A program made the translations under genes and the position numbers. A stretch of DNA of 64,000 bases from Tepidaquicella sp964564635 (lineage in GTDB: Bacteria; Bacteroidota; Ignavibacteria; Tepidaquicellales; Tepidaquicellaceae). The notes beneath the pieces are model-generated. The model was not told where the DNA came from. It did not search any database and worked only from the letters and a program-made list of their open reading frames with translations. Below, piece after piece: positions 8,989-17,451 of this stretch; position 1 is the first letter of the stretch, and the number at the start of each line of letters is the position of its first letter. The stretch is from NCBI GenBank assembly GCA_964564635.1, contig CAZMAR010000002.1:124001-188000 (forward strand), written 5' to 3'.

Positions 8989-10020
8989 ATGAAATCAAAA
9001 GCAACAATAAACTCACCAATAAAAACCCCTGAGGACGATAAGGATTTCACGACCTTGATTCGCCCTAAAAATTTCAGCGAATTTGTTGGGCAGGATAAAA
9101 CAAAAGAAAATCTTAAAATTTTTATTGAGAGTTCACGATTACTTAAAGAACCCTTAGACCATATATTATTTACGGGTCCTCCCGGGCTTGGTAAAACTAC
9201 CCTTGCCCATATTATTTCTAATGAACTTGGAGTTCAGCTAATATCAACTTCAGGACCCATTATTGAGAAACCCGGGGACCTTGCGGGTATGTTAACAAGG
9301 CTTTCAAGAGGGCAAATATTGTTTATTGATGAAATTCATAGAATACCAAAAATAGTGGAAGAATTTTTATACTCTGCGATGGAAGAATATAGACTTGACA
9401 TTATGATTGACCAGGGACCAGCGGCGAGAAGTATTCCCTTAAAACTTGAAAAATTTACTTTAATAGGGGCAACAACTCGACAGGGGTTACTATCTTCTCC
9501 AATGCTCGATAGATTTGGTATTACCTGTAACCTTGATTATTATTCAGTTGATAATCTTGTTGATATTGTTAAGCGTTCAGCAGGACTTTTAAAAATAAAA
9601 ATTGATAATGATGGAGCTTTTGAAATAGCGAAGCGAAGCAGGGCAACTCCACGAGTTGCAAATCGGCTACTTCGAAGAACCCGTGATTTTGCAGTAGTTA
9701 AAGGAAAAGGAATCATCAACAAAGAAATAGCAAAAATTGCTCTTGAAGCACTTGGGGTTGATGAACATGGACTTGATAAAGTTGATAAAAAAATTCTTGA
9801 AACAATAATTTATAAATATAGTGGGGGACCTGTGGGATTGTCAACAATATCAGCTTCTATATCCGAAGACCCAGGTACAATAGAAGAGGTATACGAACCC
9901 TTTTTGATAACAGAAGGCTTTATAAAACGTACACCAAAAGGAAGAGAAGCCACTCAATTAGCATATAAACACCTTGGGGTAATAAAAGGAAAAGAAGGGG
10001 ATACCCCCCCATTGTTTTAG
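8989..10020 (+). CDS. ruvB: Holliday junction branch migration helicase RuvB
   Basis: RuvB is the hexameric AAA+ motor that drives branch migration with RuvA. Counting from the ATG at 8989, Walker A GPPGLGKTT is at 63-71, Walker B LFIDEIHR follows, then GATTRQGLLSSPMLDRFG covers the sensor 1 region, and a winged-helix domain ends the protein. I chose ATG 8989 (343 residues, usual length) over an in-frame TTG at 8932, whose extra 19 residues are hydrophobic and not conserved in the family. No ruvA or ruvC is in the window. The gene ends with TAG. Confidence 0.95.
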   Translation: MKSKATINSPIKTPEDDKDFTTLIRPKNFSEFVGQDKTKENLKIFIESSRLLKEPLDHILFTGPPGLGKTTLAHIISNELGVQLISTSGPIIEKPGDLAGMLTRLSRGQILFIDEIHRIPKIVEEFLYSAMEEYRLDIMIDQGPAARSIPLKLEKFTLIGATTRQGLLSSPMLDRFGITCNLDYYSVDNLVDIVKRSAGLLKIKIDNDGAFEIAKRSRATPRVANRLLRRTRDFAVVKGKGIINKEIAKIALEALGVDEHGLDKVDKKILETIIYKYSGGPVGLSTISASISEDPGTIEEVYEPFLITEGFIKRTPKGREATQLAYKHLGVIKGKEGDTPPLF

Positions 10021-10226
10021 GAAGAAAAAAAATTTTTTTACTTCAGAAATCTACTTTTTACAAAATTAAAAACTTTTTATCTGAAAATTTTTCACCTTAG
10101 ATAATTCTATATATTGTGATAAATTCAAGATTAAAATCTATAATGATATTAACATATTTTTTAGTAGTTGAAAAATCTATATAAATATCATAGAAAATGA
10201 AATTAATTTAGATTATTTTTTATGAT

Positions 10227-10808
10227 ATGAAAAAATTATTAAAAGAATCAGTTATTATTCTTATAATTGTAATTATTTTTGCATTTTTTGGAAATCTTGT
10301 GAATCCCAAAGGAATACCACTCATTCCTGACGATAGCAGATATAAAATAGATTCTGTTACTAATAATAATATTGATTACTCAAAAGTATGGAACGACCCT
10401 TATGATACTACAAATAGTAAAGTTGCAATATTATCAGGGGGCGAGAAAACGAAAGAAGGCTATATTAAACCTCAAAACATTAATTTAACGCAGGCAAAAA
10501 CTCTTTTTGATATAAATGGGCTATTTATTGATGGTAGAAATCGAGAAGAATATGAAAAAGGACACATCAAAGGGGCAATAAACATACCTTATGAAGAATT
10601 TACAAAACTGACGATTGAAGAGAAGAAAGAAAAGATGAAAAAGTACAATAAGAATGGAATAATTGTATGTTACTGTGAAGGAGGAGGTTGTGATGTGAGT
10701 ATAGACCTTGGATATGAATTTGCAAAAATTGGATTTAATAGTGTTAATATTTATTTAGGCGGATATGCTGAATGGAAATCAAAAGGCTATCCCGTAGAAG
10801 AAAAATGA
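10227..10808 (+). CDS. Membrane-anchored rhodanese-domain protein
   Basis: An N-terminal hydrophobic segment (about residues 8-25) serves as a signal anchor, placing the rest outside the cytoplasm. Residues about 85-193 form a rhodanese domain: FIDGRNREEYEKGHIKGAINIP is typical of the family, and the active-site loop reads CYCEGGGC, giving C148, C150 and C155. Rhodaneses carry persulfide sulfur on the active-site cysteine; three cysteines around the loop are unusual. It heads a three-gene set with 15- and 13-base gaps, followed by a MauE/DoxX-like protein and a DUF1573 protein. Confidence 0.85.
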   Translation: MKKLLKESVIILIIVIIFAFFGNLVNPKGIPLIPDDSRYKIDSVTNNNIDYSKVWNDPYDTTNSKVAILSGGEKTKEGYIKPQNINLTQAKTLFDINGLFIDGRNREEYEKGHIKGAINIPYEEFTKLTIEEKKEKMKKYNKNGIIVCYCEGGGCDVSIDLGYEFAKIGFNSVNIYLGGYAEWKSKGYPVEEK

Positions 10809-10823
10809 AAAATATGTTAAAGT

Positions 10824-11327
10824 ATGAACGATTTTAATACGAATTTAGAAGAAAAACAAAATAGATTACCAATATTAAAGATAATCAGTTATAAAAATTT
10901 TATATTTTTACTTAGATTGATTATAGGAATAGTTTTCATTTACGCATCGCATGATAAGATAATAAATCCCGAAGAATTTGCTAAGGCTATAAAAAATTAT
11001 GATATGTTGCCATTTAGCTTGATAAATATTCCGGCACTTATTTTACCATACCTTGAAATTTTTACCGGTATATTTCTAATTATTGGTAAGTTTAAAATTG
11101 GAAGCCCGTTTCTTATTGGTTTAATGCTTGTTTTCTTTTTAGTGGGTTTAATTCAGGCTTATGCAAGAGGTTTAGATATTAATTGTGGCTGTTTTTCACT
11201 TGATAATCCAAATGCAAGTAGTGATATTCTTATGAGAATTTTTGAAGATATTCTAATGCTTATTGCTGTGATTTTGATATTTATTTATAATTATAAAGAG
11301 AAACTTTCAGGTATAAAAAATAGTTAA
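10824..11327 (+). CDS. MauE/DoxX-like integral membrane redox protein
   Basis: A 167-residue membrane protein with about four transmembrane helices, beginning near LRLIIGIVFIYASHDKI. The pattern FIYASHDKI, PYLEIFTGIFLIIGKF and DINCGCFS is that of the MauE/DoxX superfamily, whose members support thiol-disulfide or electron-transfer reactions at the membrane. A CGC pair (C121, C123) sits between the last two helices and is the likely reactive site. It lies between a rhodanese-domain gene and a DUF1573 gene with short gaps, which implies an operon. Confidence 0.78.
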   Translation: MNDFNTNLEEKQNRLPILKIISYKNFIFLLRLIIGIVFIYASHDKIINPEEFAKAIKNYDMLPFSLINIPALILPYLEIFTGIFLIIGKFKIGSPFLIGLMLVFFLVGLIQAYARGLDINCGCFSLDNPNASSDILMRIFEDILMLIAVILIFIYNYKEKLSGIKNS

Positions 11328-11340
11328 AATTTAAAAAGAT

Positions 11341-11790
11341 ATGAAAAAGTTAATTAAAACAAATATTGTAAAAACAATATATTTCGTTTTAGGGCTTGTT
11401 ATTATACTGCTTGTTATGTTGTATGTAAGTGACAACTCTATAATTGCCGCCTATGACAAGGGACCCAAAATTGTGTTTAAAGAAACTGAACATGATTTTG
11501 GAAAAGTACCACAGGGTCCTTCATTACAATATAATTTTAAATTTACAAATAAAGGCAGCGGTATTTTGAGAATAGAAAAAGTTTCTACTTCTTGTGGATG
11601 TACTGCGGCTGAGGTAGGGAATAAAACAGAATATAAAAAAAATGAAAGCGGTTCCATTAAGGTAGAGTTTATGACACAAGGGAGAGTAGGACATCAGGAG
11701 AAAACCATTACCGTTTATACAAATGATCCTGATAATCAACAGGTGACTTTGAAGGTTATGTGTGAGATTGACCCTAATATGTCTTATTAA
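11341..11790 (+). CDS. Exported DUF1573 domain protein
   Basis: This 149-residue protein has an N-terminal hydrophobic anchor or signal (about residues 10-30) followed by a single Ig-like DUF1573 domain: HDFGKVPQGPSLQYNFKFTN, then TSCGCTAAEV with C85 and C87, and TVYTNDPDN near the end. DUF1573 proteins are exported and common in Bacteroidota and related groups; their biochemical role is unknown. The CGC pair mirrors the CGC in the preceding membrane protein, suggesting both act in the same extracytoplasmic thiol pathway. It converges with the MATE gene 36 bases away. Confidence 0.85.
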   Translation: MKKLIKTNIVKTIYFVLGLVIILLVMLYVSDNSIIAAYDKGPKIVFKETEHDFGKVPQGPSLQYNFKFTNKGSGILRIEKVSTSCGCTAAEVGNKTEYKKNESGSIKVEFMTQGRVGHQEKTITVYTNDPDNQQVTLKVMCEIDPNMSY

Positions 11791-11826
11791 TATTTTGTAT
11801 TAAAAAATAGAAGTAATTTACAGAAC

Positions 11827-13194
11827 TTAATCAAAAGGTAAAAGTTTATCTCTAATTTCATTATAGGGGATTTCTTTTTTAAGTAGTTTTGTTTTTTTAA
11901 GTTTCCAGGTTCCTTTTCTAAACCAAAAGAAAATTATTATACCTTTTAGTATTACCGTGAAGCAAATTGCAATCCATATTCCATTTAACCCTAAATAAAA
12001 AGAGAATAAAGCGGCAAGGGGAACTCTTAAAGTATTGATTGATAAACCTACAATTGCTGGAGGAAGCGAATACCCTGCTCCAATAAAAGCCCCTTCTAAC
12101 ACAACCTCAATAGTCGAAAAGATTATTACCAGAGCAGTTAACTTATTAAAGAACGATGCTACCTCTATTATATCCAAATCATTAGTAAAGATTCCGGCAA
12201 TATCTTTACTAAAAATAAATAAACCTATAGAGTAAACAATCGATACCATACTACTATATGATAATGTTTTCCAGGCAAGTTTTTCTGCTCTATCAGGATT
12301 TTCCGCTCCAATTTGCTGACCTGTTATTATAGAGGCGGCGATAGAGAAGCCAACTGTAATCTGATATGAGATAGATTCAGAACGATGACTAATTCCTACA
12401 GCAGCAAACCCAAGAGTTCCATATTGTGAAATGATATTTGAAATAAAAATATAAATTAAAGAAAACGCAAATCCATTAAGAGATATTGGAAAACCAATTC
12501 TTGCCGATTCTTTAATTATCGATGAATTAAATTTATACTTATTTATAAAATTAATATATTTTTTCTTTAAGAGAATAATATATCCAATAACAAATGATGT
12601 AAAATATGAAATAATAGTTGAAAGAGCAGCTCCACTTATACCCATAGGTGTGATAAATTTGAAGCCAAAAATTAATACTGGAGCAATAATAAAGTTTAAA
12701 CTTAAAGCAATAAGCAAAAGATAAAAGGGAATTCTTGTATTTCCATTTCCACGAAAAATTGAATTTACCTCAGAAAGTAATATAATAACTGGAAATCCTA
12801 AAAAATAAGTTACAAGATATTCTCCTGAAAGTTTAGCAAGTAAAAAACTCAAATTTGTAAATTTGTACAATAAGGGCAAAAGAGGAATTAGAGACAATCC
12901 TAAACCTAAAGAATAAATAAAAGAATTCAAAATATTTTGAGTACCTATATTTTTTGCAAGATTAAAATCCTTTGCCCCAATTGACTGTGCAATAAGAGAA
13001 TTTGTTCCTGTAGCGAGCATTTCTCCTAGTTCGAGAGATGCCCAAACAGCAAACATAGAGAAAGTTAATGCTGCAAGTTCATCACTACCAAGTTTTCCGA
13101 CCCAGAAAGCATCTATTACAATAAAGAAGGCTCTAAGCACTGTTTGTAAAATTGCAGGCACTGCAAGACCAAGTATAATTTTCCTATCGCTCAC
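11827..13194 (-). CDS. MATE family efflux transporter
   Basis: A 455-residue polytopic membrane protein with about 12 transmembrane helices. The N-terminus has the MATE pattern LAVPAILQTVLRAFFIVIDA and WVGKLGSDELAALTF, and the second half repeats the arrangement (RIGFPISLNGFAF and SYQITVGFSIAASIITGQ). MATE proteins export cationic or other toxic compounds using sodium or proton gradients; the substrate cannot be predicted here. The start is GTG at 13194. It is divergent from the TPR-SPOR gene and convergent with the DUF1573 gene, so it is probably transcribed alone. Confidence 0.9.
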   Translation of the reverse strand: MSDRKIILGLAVPAILQTVLRAFFIVIDAFWVGKLGSDELAALTFSMFAVWASLELGEMLATGTNSLIAQSIGAKDFNLAKNIGTQNILNSFIYSLGLGLSLIPLLPLLYKFTNLSFLLAKLSGEYLVTYFLGFPVIILLSEVNSIFRGNGNTRIPFYLLLIALSLNFIIAPVLIFGFKFITPMGISGAALSTIISYFTSFVIGYIILLKKKYINFINKYKFNSSIIKESARIGFPISLNGFAFSLIYIFISNIISQYGTLGFAAVGISHRSESISYQITVGFSIAASIITGQQIGAENPDRAEKLAWKTLSYSSMVSIVYSIGLFIFSKDIAGIFTNDLDIIEVASFFNKLTALVIIFSTIEVVLEGAFIGAGYSLPPAIVGLSINTLRVPLAALFSFYLGLNGIWIAICFTVILKGIIIFFWFRKGTWKLKKTKLLKKEIPYNEIRDKLLPFD

Positions 13195-13305
13195 TTTTAT
13201 AACTATAATTTATATCTAAATAAAATTTTCACACTTTTTTTAAACCTTTAAATTATTTGTTATTATTTATAAATTCCAATTTGTAAGTTTATAAAGATTT
13301 TTTAA

Positions 13306-15045
13306 ATGGAGAAATTAATAGATACAATTATAGATTTGATTGAAAAAAATAAATACGAAGAAGCATTAACAGAATGTAGCCGGTTTGTTTTCCTTAATCC
13401 TCTTAACCCAATAGGGTATGAATTAAGGGGAGACTGTTTTTTATATTTTAAAAAATATCAACTTGCTTTTATAAATTATAGGGAAGCAATTAGCTTGACC
13501 GATCCAAGTAGTATTAAAAACAAAAATAACCTATCAACATTATATAAGAAAAAAGGAATTTGCAATCTTAAAACTAATAACTTAATTAATGCTATTGAAG
13601 ATTTTACTAATTCTATAAATTATAACCCGGATAACCACGAGGCATTTCATTTGCGTTCCAAAGCATACAGAAAAACAGGAAATATTGAAGCAGCTCTCAA
13701 CGATGCTAATACAGCTATAAATCTTTTTTCTCAATATGCAGAAGCATATAATAACAGGGGCTGTATTTATTACTTAATGAAAAAATCTGATGAAGCACTT
13801 GATGATTTTTCTAAAGCTATTTCCTTAAAACCTGAATATGGCGGAGCATATTATAACCGTAGTCTTGTTTATAGTAATTTAAAAAAAGATTACGATTCAG
13901 CAAAGAAGGATTTAGAAAAAGCCGAACTCTACCAAGCACAGCGCAATAAGCCTTCTGAAGAAAAAAGGAAAGAAAAAATTGAGGACATAAATCAACAGGA
14001 TAAATTGAAAACCTATGAAGAAAAACGAGAGCAATTCAGTAACCTTACAATAGAAAATGGGAAAAAATTATCTGAGGGTTTATTTGGAGAGGTAGAAACA
14101 AAAACAAACGTTATTGATTTTTCTCAAAATGAACAGAAAGAGAAAGAAGCAACAGAGGAAACATTTTCTGATGTTTTTATAAATAAAGAAAAAGAGAAAC
14201 CAATCACAAAAGCAAGCGAAGGAAAAATTAATAATATTATAGTTGAAGATGTTCTTGAGGCAAAGCACAAAAGTGAAACTTTAACAACACCATTCAAAGA
14301 AGAAAAAGAAGAGAAATCACTTGACGATTTAGTATCTGAAGTAAAAATTCCAGGTGAGTTAAAAACGCTACATGAAGAAATAACCCAACCTCAGCCGCGA
14401 CCACAAAAACAAGAACATGAAAGAAACAAAGAAATAGAGTGTTCAAAAATTCCGGTGACCGATAAAGACAAAGTAGAAAAAACAACCGTTATAAAAGAGG
14501 GCTTAAAAGAAACAGAGCAAAAAGCAATTTCATCAACTAAAAAAGAAAAATCCCCCGAAAAACCCCCTTTGAAAAAATATGGGCAATACTTTCCAGCAGA
14601 ACCGAAGAAAAACTACACTACTTTATATATTATAATTGGCTCAATACTATTATTAATCATTTTAGCGGCAATATTTTTAGTAAAATATTTAAAACCAGAG
14701 GCAGATAAAAAACAAGAATTAACAGTTTCACAAGAAGAAAAAAGAAACTTTGTTATCTACGAAAAAGACGATACTAATAAAATTACTTTGAAAGAAGAAT
14801 TTAAAAACACTATGTTAGAAAAAGGACTTGTACTTGTTGTTGTTAATGATGGTTTTAAGTTTCAAGCCGGGTCATTTAAAGATAGTACATATGCTGTGAC
14901 AAGAGCAAAATGGTTAATTACACAGGAGTTCGAACCAGAAATAGAAACAGCAGACTTAAAAGAAAAAGGAAAATATTACAGAGTTAGATTTGGAGAGTTT
15001 GAAACTGTGGAAGAAGCAGATTCAGTAGCAAAAACGATTAAATAA
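13306..15045 (+). CDS. TPR repeat protein with transmembrane segment and C-terminal SPOR domain
   Basis: The 579 residues divide into four parts: about five TPR repeats (residues ~1-215), a long charged Lys/Glu linker (~216-430), one transmembrane helix (~438-465, core YIIIGSILLLIILAAIF) and a C-terminal SPOR domain (~505-579) beginning near FKFQAGSFKDSTYAVTRA. SPOR domains bind glycan strands denuded of peptide, usually at the division site. The topology would put the TPRs in the cytoplasm and SPOR in the periplasm. There is no signal peptide. The tandem-HU protein gene starts 18 bases downstream, so the two are probably made together. Confidence 0.8.
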   Translation: MEKLIDTIIDLIEKNKYEEALTECSRFVFLNPLNPIGYELRGDCFLYFKKYQLAFINYREAISLTDPSSIKNKNNLSTLYKKKGICNLKTNNLINAIEDFTNSINYNPDNHEAFHLRSKAYRKTGNIEAALNDANTAINLFSQYAEAYNNRGCIYYLMKKSDEALDDFSKAISLKPEYGGAYYNRSLVYSNLKKDYDSAKKDLEKAELYQAQRNKPSEEKRKEKIEDINQQDKLKTYEEKREQFSNLTIENGKKLSEGLFGEVETKTNVIDFSQNEQKEKEATEETFSDVFINKEKEKPITKASEGKINNIIVEDVLEAKHKSETLTTPFKEEKEEKSLDDLVSEVKIPGELKTLHEEITQPQPRPQKQEHERNKEIECSKIPVTDKDKVEKTTVIKEGLKETEQKAISSTKKEKSPEKPPLKKYGQYFPAEPKKNYTTLYIIIGSILLLIILAAIFLVKYLKPEADKKQELTVSQEEKRNFVIYEKDDTNKITLKEEFKNTMLEKGLVLVVVNDGFKFQAGSFKDSTYAVTRAKWLITQEFEPEIETADLKEKGKYYRVRFGEFETVEEADSVAKTIK

Positions 15046-15062
15046 AGTTCAATTACTTTATA

Positions 15063-17450
15063 ATGAACAGTTTAAATTTAATAAGTAAAATTTCTTCAAG
15101 ATTAAATCTGAGTAAAAAAATCTGTGAATCAATTTTCGAAAGAATTTTTGATGGAATTAAAAATAGATTAAAAGAATCAGGGGAATTTGATATTGAAAAT
15201 TTTGGCAACTTTAAAGTTGTAAGAAGAAAAATACAAAAAGCAATTGATTATAATAAGAAAGCAGTTGTATTATTACCACCAAAGGATAAAATGATTTTTA
15301 CATATTATGATGGTATGGGAGAGCTTGATAATCAGGAAAAGTACAATAAAAAAGAAATTTTTGCAAAAGATTTAATTAAGGATATTGCCTCTGAGCTAAA
15401 ATTAGATGAAATAGAAGTTTATAATTATTATTACATTTTGTTTGATCTTGTAAAAGAATGTTTTAAGAAACAAATTAATGTTAATATTTTAGAGTTTGGA
15501 AAATTTAAAATTTCCGGAAAAGGGAAAATAAGTTTCTCACCCGCAAAGAAATTTCAAGATGAAATAAACTATAACTTCAATAATCTTGAGACTGTAATTG
15601 TAAGAATGTTAACACCATTAGAGCTTGAGAAGATGAAGAAATTACCACGAGAAGAATTTGAAAAGCCTATTATAGAAAAGAAAGAACAAATAAAAGAAGA
15701 CACATATGTAAATGACACTCAGGAGGAAGAGCTGATAACAAAAGAAGATATTGAAGAAAAAGAAATAATTGAAGAAAAAATCACAGAGGAGATAGAAGAA
15801 GAAAAGGACATTAAAACAGAAGTGGAGGAAATTTTAAAGAAGTTTAATGAGGAGAAACTTAGGCTAAAGGAAGAAATTGATGAATTAAAGAAAAGAGTAG
15901 CTTCTCTTGAGGTGATAGAAAAAGAAGCTCCCAAAACACTTCCCCCAGAAATATTACCGAAGAAGGAAGAATTAAAACCCCCGGAAGAAATTTTAGAAAT
16001 AGAAAAAGAAGTCGAAGAAGAAAAAGCAAAGGAAGTAAAGAAATTTGCGGAGACAGAGAAAGAAATTCCCCAAGAAGAAATTAAAGAGGCAGAGGAACTT
16101 GTAGATATAGAGAAAGAAATTCCCCAAGAAGAAATTAAAGAGGTAGAGGAACTTACAGCGATAGAAAGAGAAATTCCTCAAGAAAAAGAAGAAATTGCTA
16201 CTGTAGAAGAACATCTCGAGGAAGATAAAACAGAACAACCAGGATTAATTGAAGAAATAGAAAAAGAAATAAAAGAGGAATTAAAGCAGGCAGAAGAGCC
16301 TAAAGAATCTGAGATTGTTAAAGAAAAGAAGGAAGAATCCTGGGAAGAATCTTTTGAAAGAAAATGGAGGGAATTACGAGAAAAAATATTTTCTACTTCC
16401 CCAACGGATATAGAAGAGCTCTCATCTCCTACTATTAAGGGACCGAGCGAAGAAATATACTCAGAACAATTAACAGAATCTGTACCAGATATTGAGACGG
16501 AGCAAGTATATAAAGTAGAAATAGAAGAAGAAAAACCCAAAACAGAAGAACCATTAATCAGGGCAGATAAGACTTTAGTTGATTTAACATCAGAAGAAAC
16601 AGTTGAGTCTGAAGAAAATAAAGATATAACCCCTGCCTACCCTGAAGTAATTGAAGATGATGATGAATTATCAATAAGTGAAATATATGGCAGATTGAAA
16701 GAAAGCTTTTCTTATATTGCCTCAGAACATAGACAAATAGAAGAGAAAGAAGAAGATATTGAAAGCAAAGAGAAAAGCTATTCAGAAGAAGATATTCAAG
16801 GGACATATATTAAATCCCAGGAACCACAAATTAGAGAACCAGAAAAAATAGAAAAAGAACCTACAGAAGTAGTGGATACATCTATGGAGGACGTTATAAA
16901 AAAATACGAGAAATTAAGAGAAAAATTGAGAGAAGAATTAGAAAGAGAAGAAGGCGCATATCCAGATGAGGATATTAGCGAAAAGCCAGTTGTTCCAGTA
17001 TATTCCTCACCCAAAGAAATTGCAGAAATAAGTATAAATGAATTAGATACAGAAGTACAATTAAAACCATCAAAAGATATTTCAAATGCTAAAATTGAGG
17101 AAGAAACCGCTAAGACGGAAAACCACGAAACAAAACTAATATTTTCAATTAGTGATTTAGAATCAAAAAAAGTAGATGAACAATTAACAGAATCGATTGA
17201 TAAAACCTTGCAAGAGATAAAACAATATATGGATGAAATTGCAAAAAAAGAGAACCTACCTCTTAGTAATAATGAAAATAGTATTCAAAAAGAAACTCCG
17301 TTTAAAACAATTAATGAAATAGAATTACCTAAAAGTATAGATGACTATTTTGAACAGATCTCCAAGGATAATATAAAAAAATTTCCCGATATAAATGGTG
17401 ACAATAACAACGAACATAATAATGAAACTGAGGATAGCGAAAAAGAATAA
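15063..17450 (+). CDS. Tandem HU/IHF-like domain protein with long acidic tail
   Basis: Residues 1-87 resemble an HU/IHF subunit (helical start, then IENFGNFKVVRRK and a beta arm region near LLPPKDKMIFTYYDG). Residues ~100-180 form a second, more divergent copy with ILEFGKFKISGKGKISFSP. The remaining ~600 residues are Glu/Lys-rich, low in hydrophobics and partly coiled coil (e.g. EKLRLKEEIDELKKRVASLE), and include an 18-residue tandem repeat. There is no signal or membrane segment, so it should be cytoplasmic and possibly nucleoid-associated. It follows the TPR-SPOR gene by 18 bases and ends one base from the convergent lnt stop. Confidence 0.75.
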   Translation: MNSLNLISKISSRLNLSKKICESIFERIFDGIKNRLKESGEFDIENFGNFKVVRRKIQKAIDYNKKAVVLLPPKDKMIFTYYDGMGELDNQEKYNKKEIFAKDLIKDIASELKLDEIEVYNYYYILFDLVKECFKKQINVNILEFGKFKISGKGKISFSPAKKFQDEINYNFNNLETVIVRMLTPLELEKMKKLPREEFEKPIIEKKEQIKEDTYVNDTQEEELITKEDIEEKEIIEEKITEEIEEEKDIKTEVEEILKKFNEEKLRLKEEIDELKKRVASLEVIEKEAPKTLPPEILPKKEELKPPEEILEIEKEVEEEKAKEVKKFAETEKEIPQEEIKEAEELVDIEKEIPQEEIKEVEELTAIEREIPQEKEEIATVEEHLEEDKTEQPGLIEEIEKEIKEELKQAEEPKESEIVKEKKEESWEESFERKWRELREKIFSTSPTDIEELSSPTIKGPSEEIYSEQLTESVPDIETEQVYKVEIEEEKPKTEEPLIRADKTLVDLTSEETVESEENKDITPAYPEVIEDDDELSISEIYGRLKESFSYIASEHRQIEEKEEDIESKEKSYSEEDIQGTYIKSQEPQIREPEKIEKEPTEVVDTSMEDVIKKYEKLREKLREELEREEGAYPDEDISEKPVVPVYSSPKEIAEISINELDTEVQLKPSKDISNAKIEEETAKTENHETKLIFSISDLESKKVDEQLTESIDKTLQEIKQYMDEIAKKENLPLSNNENSIQKETPFKTINEIELPKSIDDYFEQISKDNIKKFPDINGDNNNEHNNETEDSEKE
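16056..16190 (+). repeat. 54-base tandem repeat inside the acidic tail
   Basis: Two near-identical 54-base units (16056-16109 and 16110-16163), followed by a partial third, encode repeats of the form EKEIPQEEIKEAEELVDI. It is in frame, so copy-number change would lengthen or shorten the protein by multiples of 18 residues without breaking it. Confidence 0.85.
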
Positions 17451-17451
17451 A

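Noticed and set aside
15719..17014. Several minus-strand open frames opposite the acidic-tail gene
   Set aside because: They are Ser/Phe-rich mirror frames of Glu/Lys codons, expected from the composition of the real gene.
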